From positions 1 to 6,091 of the forward strand of contig JAGBOM010000382.1 in NCBI GenBank assembly GCA_017633865.1: a DNA stretch of 6,091 bases, given 5' to 3'. A program made the position numbers and the translations under genes. Below are positions 1 through 5,161 of the stretch, in pieces. The number at the start of each line of letters is the position of its first letter. Positions within the stretch are counted from its first letter, which is position 1. The stretch is from Opitutales bacterium (GTDB lineage Bacteria; Verrucomicrobiota; Verrucomicrobiia; Opitutales; Intestinicryptomonadaceae). The notes under the pieces were generated by a model. The model worked only from the letters and a program-made list of their open reading frames with translations. It was not told the origin of the DNA and made no database searches.

Positions 1-105
1 AGACAAGGAGCGAGAGAAAAAAGGGCTCGAAAATAGAATTTACATTCATTTCGAGCCCTTTTTGCCGAAGCGACACAGTATAAACACAAAAGCCTCCGCC
101 TAAAA
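1..105. repeat. Repeat unit A (left-truncated) of a terminator-bearing array
   Basis: This is the first of three related units left of rplS; its left end lies outside the window. It contains a hairpin (18-63), then a segment with GCGACAC, and ends with ACAAAAGCCTCCGCCTAAAA (86-105). That end sequence recurs in near-identical form at 353-372 and in diverged form at 205-224. Unit A aligns with unit B from CAAGGAG (4 and 124) to the CGCCTAA ends, a period of about 119-120 bp. The similarity is seen directly. A common origin by duplication, or insertion of a dispersed element, is inference. Confidence 0.65.
18..63. terminator. Bidirectional intrinsic terminator-like hairpin 1
   Basis: A 15-bp perfect stem pairs 18-32 with 49-63. 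The core is GGGCTCG/CGAGCCC and it is flanked by an A-run on the left and a T-run on the right, so the transcript would carry a U-tract on either strand. Inside, GAAT (36-39) can pair with ATTC (44-47) around a TTAC loop. It could terminate a plus-strand gene lying left of the window or back up termination downstream of rplS. Confidence 0.7.
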
Positions 106-107
106 CG

Positions 108-224
108 ATTTTGGATGAAGAATCAAGGAGCAAGGAATAAAAAAGCTTGGAATAGAATTTACATTCATTCCAAGCTTTTTTTGACGCGGCGACACCGTTC
201 CGCGCCAAAAGCAATCGCCTAAAC
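108..224. repeat. Repeat unit B of the terminator-bearing array
   Basis: This second unit starts with ATTTTGG (108-114), the remnant of the longer left end seen in unit C, and ends with CCAAAAGCAATCGCCTAAAC (205-224). It shares with unit A the CAAGGAG box, the 19-nt hairpin core (151-169) and the GCGACAC segment (189-195 in this unit). It lacks about 27 bp of left-end sequence that unit C has. It contains a 35-codon reading frame (115-222), which I do not call as a gene because it runs through the hairpin and has no ribosome-binding site. Confidence 0.65.
139..181. terminator. Bidirectional intrinsic terminator-like hairpin 2
   Basis: A 15-bp perfect stem pairs 139-153 with 167-181, with core GCTTGG/CCAAGC. 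An A-run on one side and a T-run on the other make it a candidate terminator in both directions. After a single bulged A (154), GAAT (155-158) pairs with ATTC (163-166) around a TTAC loop, as in hairpin 1. The outer stem sequence differs from hairpin 1 on both arms but pairing is kept. Confidence 0.7.
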
Positions 225-239
225 GTTGTGAGTCCGTTT

Positions 240-372
240 GTTTAGGCGGAAGGATTTTGGATGCAGAACGAGTATTAAAAACCCTTCAAGGACGCGCGGT
301 GTATCTTAATATACATAAGCGGTCTTGAAGGGTTTTTAAACGGAGTTATGCGCCAAAAGCCTCCGCCTAAAA
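240..372. repeat. Repeat unit C, MITE-like element with imperfect terminal inverted repeats
   Basis: The left end (240-260) reads GTTTAGGCGG, then AAGGA, then TTTTGG. The right end (353-372) is CCAAAAGCCTCCGCCTAAAA. The reverse complement of the right end matches the left end over about 20 bp with one gap and a couple of mismatches. Between them lies a terminator hairpin (275-339). The unit is about 133 bp, has no transposase gene, and ends 3 bp from the rplS stop codon. No clear target-site duplication was identified. The layout fits a MITE-like or REP-like intergenic element; mobility is inferred only from the form. Confidence 0.55.
275..339 (-). terminator. Terminator of the rpsP-trmD-rplS operon (bidirectional hairpin 3)
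   Basis: A 16-bp perfect stem pairs 275-290 with 324-339, with core CCCTTCAAG/CTTGAAGGG and flanking A- and T-runs. An inner stem TGTAT/ATACA (300-304 with 311-315) sits in the loop. On the minus strand it begins about 36 nt after the rplS stop codon and is followed by a U-run, so it is the natural operon terminator. It also reads as a terminator on the plus strand. Its loop is unrelated to the shared core of hairpins 1 and 2. Confidence 0.8.
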
Positions 373-375
373 AAA

Positions 376-732
376 TTAGACGAGGCGCTTTTCTTTAACC
401 TTGCTGGCCTCCTTGCCGACCCTGTCGCGCAGGTAGTACAAGCGCGCCTTCATCGGAACGGACTCGCGCTCGACCTCGACCTTCTCGATGTTCGGCGAGT
501 TCAGCGGAAATACGCGCTCGACGCCCTCGCCGTACGAAATGCGGCGAACCGTAAAGGTTTCGTTAATGCCGCTGCCTTTGCGCGCGATTACTATCCCCGC
601 AAAAACCTGTATGCGCTCTTTGTCGCCTTCGCGAACCTTTGTGTGCACGCGGACGCCGTCGCCCACTTTAAAATCGACGACGTTTTCCTTGATTTGCCCT
701 TTGGTTATGTCTTTAAGCAATTCCTGATTCAT
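376..732 (-). CDS. rplS: Large ribosomal subunit protein L19 (bL19)
   Basis: bL19 is a 50S subunit protein located at the interface with the 30S subunit. The 118-residue product is the usual family length. It has the family core at residues 44-80, including FAGIVIARKGSGINETFTVR and the stretch RRISYGEGVERVFPLNSP, followed by the basic C-terminal segment KARLYYLRDRVGKEASKVKE (95-114). The ATG start is supported by an AAGGA ribosome-binding site (739-743) six bases upstream, which overlaps the trmD stop codon. The gene lies 9 bp after trmD, so the two are probably cotranscribed and perhaps translationally coupled. It is the last gene of the operon and is followed by hairpin 3. Identification is secure. 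Confidence 0.97.
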   Translation of the reverse strand: MNQELLKDITKGQIKENVVDFKVGDGVRVHTKVREGDKERIQVFAGIVIARKGSGINETFTVRRISYGEGVERVFPLNSPNIEKVEVERESVPMKARLYYLRDRVGKEASKVKEKRLV

Positions 733-738
733 ATTGTT

Positions 739-743
739 TCCTT
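739..743 (-). promoter_or_regulatory. Ribosome-binding site of rplS, overlapping the trmD stop
   Basis: AAGGA on the minus strand lies six bases before the rplS ATG and shares its AA with the trmD TAA (742-744). It is the clearest Shine-Dalgarno sequence in the window. It fixes the rplS start and suggests that a ribosome finishing trmD could reinitiate at rplS. Confidence 0.75.
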
Positions 744-1422
744 ACTGCTTTAAAATGTCCGGTCGTTTTTTCGCGGTTCTTTCGAGCTGCTTTTGCCTGC
801 GCCACTTCTCGATTTCGCCGTGGTTGCCGGCCGTCAAAACTTCGGGAACCTTCATGCCCCTGAATTCCGCCGGCCTGGTATATTGTGGAAAAGACAATAA
901 ATTGTCGTTAAAAGAGTCGTAGGTCAAGGAATTTTCTTCGCCCAAGACTCCCGGAACGTAGCGCGCGACGGTGTCGACCAGAACCGCGGCGGGCAGCGTG
1001 CCGTTTGTAAGGACGTAGTCCCCGATGGAGATTTCCCTGTCTATCACGCATTCGCGTATGCGCTCGTCTATGCCTTCATAGTGCCCGCTCAAAATTATCA
1101 AGTGCTTTGCCTTTGACAATTCCGCGGCGATTTGCGGCGTGAGCCGCTCGCCGTCGGGGCACATGTAAATTCTCACGCATTCGGGGCTTTGCAGCTCCTC
1201 TATGGCGGAGAACACGGGCTCGGGCTTCATAAGCATTCCGGGGCCTCCCCCGAAGGGTCTGTCGTCGGTGATTTTATGCTTGTCTTTCGCCCAGTCGCGA
1301 ATGTTGTGAACCGCCAACTCCAAAATGCCGTTTTTCTGCGCCCTGCCAAGCATGCTCTCGGAAAGAAAGCCGTCGAGCATCTTCGGGAAGAGCGTTAGAA
1401 AATCGACCTTTAAAGTTGCCAT
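742..1422 (-). CDS. trmD: tRNA (guanine-37-N1)-methyltransferase TrmD
   Basis: TrmD transfers a methyl group from S-adenosylmethionine to N1 of G37, next to the anticodon, in tRNAs reading CNN-type codons, and so limits +1 frameshifting. It is a cytosolic SPOUT-family dimer with a trefoil-knot cofactor site. Visible motifs are RPFGGGPGM (55-63), SGHYEGIDERI (112-122), IGDYVLTNGTLPA (133-145) and, near the end, NHGEIEKWR (200-208). Arg154 and Asp169, the functionally important pair in characterised enzymes, are present at those same positions. The usual TGGELPA reads TNGTLPA here, a mild variant. At 226 residues it is somewhat shorter than the E. coli enzyme, at the C-terminal end. There is no Shine-Dalgarno before the ATG; the start follows a hairpin and U-run in the gap after rpsP. 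rimM, often found just upstream, is absent from this position. Confidence 0.96.
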   Translation of the reverse strand: MATLKVDFLTLFPKMLDGFLSESMLGRAQKNGILELAVHNIRDWAKDKHKITDDRPFGGGPGMLMKPEPVFSAIEELQSPECVRIYMCPDGERLTPQIAAELSKAKHLIILSGHYEGIDERIRECVIDREISIGDYVLTNGTLPAAVLVDTVARYVPGVLGEENSLTYDSFNDNLLSFPQYTRPAEFRGMKVPEVLTAGNHGEIEKWRRQKQLERTAKKRPDILKQ

Positions 1423-1430
1423 ATTTTGAT

Positions 1431-1453
1431 AAAAAAACCGCCATCATCGGCGG
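1431..1453 (-). terminator. Short intrinsic terminator-like hairpin upstream of trmD
   Basis: On the minus strand a 5-bp GC-only stem, CCGCC/GGCGG (1449-1453 with 1438-1442), has a 6-nt loop and is followed at once by seven T (1431-1437), nine bases before the trmD ATG. A preceding G-U pair can extend the stem. It has the form of a weak rho-independent terminator and would lower trmD and rplS expression relative to rpsP. Confidence 0.5.
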
Positions 1454-1485
1454 CTTGCCGTTTTGCGCCGCCTAGCCCTTAGGCG
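1438..1485 (-). promoter_or_regulatory. Candidate transcription attenuator between rpsP and trmD
   Basis: On the minus strand three hairpins compete. The first pairs CGCCTA with TAGGCG (1480-1485 with 1469-1474) and contains the rpsP stop codon. The second pairs GGCGGC with GCCGCC (1467-1472 with 1449-1454). The third pairs CCGCC with GGCGG (1449-1453 with 1438-1442). The second hairpin shares an arm with each of the others, so it excludes both. This is the 1-2-3-4 arm layout of an attenuator, placed where ribosomes finishing rpsP could influence it. The pairings are seen directly; a regulatory role is inference, and the GC-rich arms could match by chance. Confidence 0.4.
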
Positions 1486-1739
1486 TTTGCGGCGGCTTTC
1501 TTTGCGCGCTTTACGAGCGCCTTGGCGGTGTCGCTAAGCTGGGCGCCGACGCCCGTCCAATAGTCGACGCGCTCGATGTCGAGCTTGTATTCGGGTTCGT
1601 TGCCGCAGGCCTTGGGGTTGTAGTAGCCGAGGATTTCAACGAACTTGCCGTCGCGGCGAGACTGTTGTTCGGCAACAACCATTCTGTATGTAGGCTGGTT
1701 TTTGGAACCGTGTCTTTGTAGTCTGATTCTTAATGCCAT
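1479..1739 (-). CDS. rpsP: Small ribosomal subunit protein S16 (bS16)
   Basis: bS16 is a 30S protein that binds 16S rRNA and is important for 30S assembly. The 86-residue product matches the family length (about 80-90). It carries the N-terminal signature IRLQRHGSKNQPTYRMVVAE (5-24), followed by SRRDGKFVEILGYYNP (27-42) and the C-terminal DYWTGVGAQLSDTAKALVKR (59-78), ending in a short lysine- and alanine-rich tail. The ATG is preceded by only a weak purine-rich stretch (GAAGAAG, 1744-1750). It is the first gene of the rpsP-trmD-rplS unit, with its own promoter in the gap behind fabD. Confidence 0.97.
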   Translation of the reverse strand: MALRIRLQRHGSKNQPTYRMVVAEQQSRRDGKFVEILGYYNPKACGNEPEYKLDIERVDYWTGVGAQLSDTAKALVKRAKKAAANA

Positions 1740-1781
1740 TTTGCTTCTTCGTTATAAATGCTTAAATTTTTAAAACGTAAG

Positions 1782-1810
1782 ATAAAACGGGGTTAAAAGC
1801 GATTTGTCAA
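1782..1810 (-). promoter_or_regulatory. Sigma-70-type promoter for rpsP-trmD-rplS
   Basis: On the minus strand a perfect TTGACA -35 box (1805-1810) is separated by exactly 17 bases from a TTTTAT -10 box (1782-1787), which matches TATAAT at 4 of 6 positions. Transcription would start near 1775, giving an AT-rich leader of about 35 nt before the rpsP ATG. It lies in the only gap of about 100 bp within the gene run, where a promoter is expected. Assigned by eye. Confidence 0.6.
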
Positions 1811-1829
1811 ACACTTTTTTTGCCCCGAT

Positions 1830-1867
1830 AAAAAATTTCGCCTTACTGGTCGAAATCGCCGATTTCG
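1830..1867 (-). terminator. Weak terminator-like structure at the end of fabD
   Basis: On the minus strand ATTTCG, in the last fabD codons (1851-1856), can pair with CGAAAT (1835-1840) just past the stop codon, ahead of a run of six T (1830-1835). A competing hairpin, CGAAATC/GATTTCG (1861-1867 with 1851-1857), lies wholly inside the end of fabD. Both stems are AT-rich, so termination would be inefficient at best. Confidence 0.25.
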
Positions 1868-2751
1868 GCTATGGATTTTGCGTCGAGAGATTTGTCTATG
1901 CGCTTCGCGAGCCCCGCGAGCACTCCGCCCGGGCCGCATTCAAAGTATTTTTCAACACCCAAAGCCGCGGCGTTTCTTACGCAAAGCTCCCACTTCACGG
2001 GGGATACGATTTGCTTTACGAGGGCTTTTTTGATTTCGGCGGGGTCGGAAACCCGCTCGCCGGTCACGTTTGTAAACACCGCGATTTTCGGCGCCCTAAA
2101 TTCGATTTTTTCGAGGAATTTCTCGAATTGCGCGCGCGCGGGCTCCATGAGCCTGCTGTGGTACGCGCCCGCAACCTTCAGGGGAACGACCATCTTGAAC
2201 GCCCCGCGCGATTTAGCCGCCGCGCTCGCCGCCGCGATTTTTTCCGCCTCGCCCGAAATCACTATCTGGCCGGGGCAGTTAAGGTTCGCCATATCGACGT
2301 CAAATTCGTCGCAATAGGGTTTTACGTCCTCAATTTTCCCGCCGATAAAGCAGGCCATCGCGCCTTTGGAGGCGTCGCAAGCCTCCTGCATGAGCCTGCC
2401 CCTTTCGGCCACGATTCTAAGTCCGTCCTCAAAGCTGTAGGTTTCGGCGGCGGCGTGGGCTGTAAGCTCGCCGAGCGAAAGACCCATGGCGGCCTTCAGC
2501 CCGCCGAGCAGGCCGCGTTTTTTAAGCAGCAGCATAACCGCGATTCCGTGCAGGAAGAGCGCGGGCTGGCACACGCTTGTTTTTGTGAGGGTTTCCATGG
2601 GGCCTTCAAAGCAATATTTTGAAAGCGGCATGCCCAAGGTTTCGTCCGCTTTGGCGAACAATTCTTTTACTTCGGCGTCGGCGTTAAAAAGGCTTTTTGC
2701 CATGCCGACGCTCTGCGCTCCCTGTCCGGAAAACCACAATGGTGTCTTCAT
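1843..2751 (-). CDS. fabD: Malonyl-CoA:acyl-carrier-protein transacylase
   Basis: FabD moves the malonyl group from malonyl-CoA to the phosphopantetheine arm of acyl carrier protein, supplying the elongation substrate of type II fatty-acid synthesis in the cytosol. At 302 residues it matches the family length of about 310. The N-terminus has the FSGQGAQ glycine-rich loop (7-13). The nucleophile elbow GLSLGE (90-95) places the catalytic serine at Ser92. Arg117, which binds the malonyl carboxylate, is present, and the catalytic histidine is His198 in GAYHSRLM (195-202). NCPGQIVISG (158-167) and ECGPGGVLAGLAKRI (272-286) are also typical. The ATG follows an A-rich leader with no Shine-Dalgarno, 20 bp after the lipoprotein gene, so cotranscription with the transport operon is likely. 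Other fab genes are not in view. Confidence 0.95.
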   Translation of the reverse strand: MKTPLWFSGQGAQSVGMAKSLFNADAEVKELFAKADETLGMPLSKYCFEGPMETLTKTSVCQPALFLHGIAVMLLLKKRGLLGGLKAAMGLSLGELTAHAAAETYSFEDGLRIVAERGRLMQEACDASKGAMACFIGGKIEDVKPYCDEFDVDMANLNCPGQIVISGEAEKIAAASAAAKSRGAFKMVVPLKVAGAYHSRLMEPARAQFEKFLEKIEFRAPKIAVFTNVTGERVSDPAEIKKALVKQIVSPVKWELCVRNAAALGVEKYFECGPGGVLAGLAKRIDKSLDAKSIAEIGDFDQ

Positions 2752-2771
2752 AATTTTTTTTGCGCTAAGTT

Positions 2772-3422
2772 TTATTTTTTTGCGGGTTTATCCGCGTTTT
2801 TTTCGGCCTGGTAAAGCTTTTTGAGCTCTTTGGCGATTTCCAAGGAGAGGTCGTAAAAAGCCTCCGAGATTGTGTTTACGTACTCCTCGTAGTTGGCGCC
2901 GGTTTTGTAGGTTCTAAAGAAGCGGTTGCCGTATTTTTGCGCGGGTTTGCCGGCCGCATGCCTGAATATATGCCATCGGACTATAAAATTCATGTCGCCG
3001 CCGAGCTCCCCCGCGCATCTTGCCACGACAATCCGCACCATGTAGGCGTTGGGATTTTCGGAAACGTAGGGGTATAGGCAGACGTCTTCGCTGCCCGTTA
3101 TGCGCGAAAGGTTGAGCGCGACGACTCTCGAGAAGGCGTCGTTGGGGTATTCGAGCCAACGGTTTGTGTCGGACAGGTCGATTTCGTTGCGCGAGCCCTT
3201 CTGAATCAGTATCTGCTGGCGAAGCATGTATTCCGGAATCTTCACGGGGGCGATGTTCACCGAGATGTCGTTAAGCCCGTCGATAGACTCCACCTTTACG
3301 GGCGAATTCAATATGTAGAACTTTGTGGGGTCCTCCTTCGGCGTGAAGACGTCGCCCATGCAGGCGCCCAGCAAAGCCGAGCCGATTAAAGCCGAAACGT
3401 AAAACAACAATTTTGATTTCAT
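2772..3422 (-). CDS. ABC-type transport auxiliary lipoprotein, PqiC/YmbA-like
   Basis: This is probably the lipoprotein partner of the adjacent MCE lipid transporter, in the ABC_trans_aux (PqiC/YmbA) family. The 216-residue protein opens with a lipoprotein signal peptide: MKSK, a hydrophobic stretch (5-19) and a lipobox LGAC ending at Cys21. The residue after the cysteine is Met, not Asp, which by the E. coli Lol rule favours outer-membrane sorting. Family marks are KFYIL (34-38), PVKIPEYMLRQQILIQ (59-74) then NEI (79-81), and RW (88-89) followed by SRVVALNL (98-105). The C-terminus is lysine-rich. It lies 8 bp after the MCE gene; a GGGAG sequence sits about 13 bases from the ATG, farther than usual. 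A role in bridging the MCE ring to the outer membrane is inferred from PqiC and from this gene order. Confidence 0.85.
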   Translation of the reverse strand: MKSKLLFYVSALIGSALLGACMGDVFTPKEDPTKFYILNSPVKVESIDGLNDISVNIAPVKIPEYMLRQQILIQKGSRNEIDLSDTNRWLEYPNDAFSRVVALNLSRITGSEDVCLYPYVSENPNAYMVRIVVARCAGELGGDMNFIVRWHIFRHAAGKPAQKYGNRFFRTYKTGANYEEYVNTISEAFYDLSLEIAKELKKLYQAEKNADKPAKK

Positions 3423-3430
3423 AAAAAAGC

Positions 3431-4390
3431 CTATTCTCCCTTAACTCGTTTGCCCGTCAAAATCGCCTTCGGGTTGCGCTCGAGAAAATCCGTCAAAGAC
3501 TTTATCGATATGGCCGCGTCGGAAACATTGCGAATCAGCATTGAAACTTCGTAGCGCACGGCGGAATTCGGCTCGACAATCGTGTTCACGTTTTCGACAA
3601 ACCTGTTGAGGCTCGAAAGCGTTTCGGAGACGTTCGAATTTAGGTCTTCAACGGTTTTGGAGGTCGAGGTAAAGAAGTCGCGCCCGTCCGAAATCAGGCC
3701 GTTGAGGTTTTCAAGCGACTTCAAGATTTTTTCGTCTGATACGACTTTGCGCACGCTTTCAAGAGTTGCGAGGACTTCGGAATTTATCGCCTTTGCGTCG
3801 ATGTCGCCAAGCTTGGAGTTTATAGAGACCAAAAGCGCGTCGGCGTCGTCCGCGATTTTCTTAAAGTCGACTTTCGAAACGTTTTCTATAAGAGCCTCCA
3901 CTTTCTTGGCCATGTCGCTTAAAGACGACTCCATGACGGGGATTTCCACAAGACTGTCGTTTTCATGGCGTATTGAAAACTGCTCGTCTATGTCCGCAAA
4001 GTAGTCGAGCTCCACATACAGCATGCCGGTTACGATGCTCTGGAAATTCAGCTTCGCGCGAAGCCCGCGCCTGCGCTGCTCCTTGACGAACTCTATCCAG
4101 TCTTCCGAGACGCCCAAATCCGCGTCTATATCCAAGAACACGACTATCATGTTTTCGCGAGAGTCCATGGCAAGGTCCATGGAAATATTTTTGACCTTGC
4201 CTATCTCGACGCCCTTGTATTTTACGGGCGCGCCGACGTTCAGGCCGTTTATGCTGTCCTTAAAATAGCAGACGGCAATTTCCGACTTCTTGAAGCTGGA
4301 AGCGCCCAACAAAACTATCGCCGCAACCGCTATAACAATAGCCGCTACGACGAACAAACCTATATATACCGGATTCGCCTTTTTTCCCAT
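3431..4390 (-). CDS. mlaD: MCE-domain lipid-transport protein, MlaD-like substrate-binding subunit
   Basis: This subunit is anchored in the inner membrane with a periplasmic MCE domain. MlaD-type proteins form hexameric rings on the MlaE-MlaF complex and pass phospholipid between the membranes. The 319 residues comprise one transmembrane helix (about 8-30), a single MCE domain (about 36-131, with NGLNVGAPVKYKGVEIGKV at 48-66 and IVTGMLYVELDY at 119-130), and a long helical, probably coiled-coil region (about 155-275). The C-terminal SLTDFLERNPKAILTGK (298-314) is a tail seen in many longer MCE proteins. It is much longer than E. coli MlaD (about 180 residues) because of the helical region. 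The start lies 3 bp after the ATPase stop codon with no clear ribosome-binding site, suggesting coupling. The exact lipid and the direction of transport cannot be read from the sequence. Confidence 0.9.
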   Translation of the reverse strand: MGKKANPVYIGLFVVAAIVIAVAAIVLLGASSFKKSEIAVCYFKDSINGLNVGAPVKYKGVEIGKVKNISMDLAMDSRENMIVVFLDIDADLGVSEDWIEFVKEQRRRGLRAKLNFQSIVTGMLYVELDYFADIDEQFSIRHENDSLVEIPVMESSLSDMAKKVEALIENVSKVDFKKIADDADALLVSINSKLGDIDAKAINSEVLATLESVRKVVSDEKILKSLENLNGLISDGRDFFTSTSKTVEDLNSNVSETLSSLNRFVENVNTIVEPNSAVRYEVSMLIRNVSDAAISIKSLTDFLERNPKAILTGKRVKGE

Positions 4391-4393
4391 AAA

Positions 4394-5161
4394 CTAAACA
4401 CCGCTTTCGGGGGCAACCCCCCTGTTTAAAAATACGCGCACGTTTTCGGGGCCGCTTTCGAGAAGCTCCTTCGGGGTGCCTATCGCCCCCTGCGTGCGCG
4501 TTTTGTTGTCCAAAAATATAGCCCTGTCGGCTATCGTGAAAATGCTCGCGAGCTCGTGGGTTACCACGACTATCGTGGCCCCCAAAGAATCGCGCATCTC
4601 CAAAATCCGCTCGTCGAGCCTTCTTGACGAGACGGGGTCCAAGCCCGCGCTCGGCTCGTCGAAAAAGAGAATCGAAGGCTCGAGGGCTATCGCCCTTGCG
4701 AGCCCCGCGCGCTTGCACATGCCGCCGCTTATTTCCGACGGGTAAAAGCCGCCGAAGCCGCGCAGCCCCACAAGCGCGAGCTTTAAATCTACAAGCTCGG
4801 CGATTTCGGCGTCGCTTATTTTTGAAAACTCTTTAAGCGGCAGGGCGATGTTTTCGGCAAGCGTCATCGAGCTCCAAAGCGCGCCGCCCTGGTACAAAAC
4901 GCCGAAGGCGCGCAGCATTTGCTCCTTGTGCTTGGGGTCGGAGTGGGTGACGTCTTGGCCGTCGTAAAATAGCGCGCCCTTTGCGGGGTCGCGCAGGCCT
5001 ATCATGTTTCGCAAATGCGTGCTCTTGCCGCAGCCAGAACCGCCCATTATCACGAAAATCTCGCCCTTCTTGACGGAAAAGTTCAAATCCCTCATCACGA
5101 CAAAATCGCCGTACGCGAGAGTGACGTCCTTAACCGTAATTTTGTCCTGCCCGGAAGTCAT
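4394..5161 (-). CDS. mlaF: ABC transporter ATP-binding protein, MlaF-like
   Basis: This cytosolic ATPase powers the MlaE-type lipid transporter. The 255-residue single nucleotide-binding domain has all standard motifs: Walker A GGSGCGKST (40-48), Q-loop Gln91 in LYQGGALWSSMT, an ABC signature starting ISGGM (144-148; SGGM after Ser/Glu is typical of this subfamily), Walker B ILFFDEP (164-170) with catalytic Glu169, D-loop SAGLD (171-175) and H-loop His202. The C-terminal segment carries the GTPKELLESG stretch (228-237) common in MlaF. The ATG overlaps the permease stop codon as ATGA, so translation is probably coupled to the permease. Identification as an MCE-linked ATPase rests on sequence type and on its place between permease and MCE genes. 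Confidence 0.94.
   Translation of the reverse strand: MTSGQDKITVKDVTLAYGDFVVMRDLNFSVKKGEIFVIMGGSGCGKSTHLRNMIGLRDPAKGALFYDGQDVTHSDPKHKEQMLRAFGVLYQGGALWSSMTLAENIALPLKEFSKISDAEIAELVDLKLALVGLRGFGGFYPSEISGGMCKRAGLARAIALEPSILFFDEPSAGLDPVSSRRLDERILEMRDSLGATIVVVTHELASIFTIADRAIFLDNKTRTQGAIGTPKELLESGPENVRVFLNRGVAPESGV

Noticed and set aside
205..260. Integron attC site
   Set aside because: The CGCCTAAAC/GTTTAGGCG arms recall the attC core boxes, but have an extra A/T relative to the RYYYAAC/GTTRRRY consensus, and there are no cassette genes or integrase in view.
1..375. CRISPR array or tRNA/rRNA gene in the left intergenic stretch
   Set aside because: The repeats are about 120 bp apart, differ in sequence and lack regular spacers; no cloverleaf or rRNA-like segment is visible.
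1804..2622. A 272-codon open frame on the plus strand opposite fabD
   Set aside because: It lies wholly antisense to a well-supported fabD, has a biased Phe/Arg/His/Gly composition expected of a shadow frame, and shows no recognisable domain.
2914..3159. An 81-codon frame inside the lipoprotein gene
   Set aside because: It is an out-of-frame shadow within a gene that keeps a lipobox and the PqiC-family motifs, and its composition is Arg-rich.
4260..4718. A 152-codon minus-strand frame overlapping mlaF and the start of mlaD
   Set aside because: It is out of frame with two genes that keep all family motifs, and its Arg/Gly-rich composition is that of a shadow frame.
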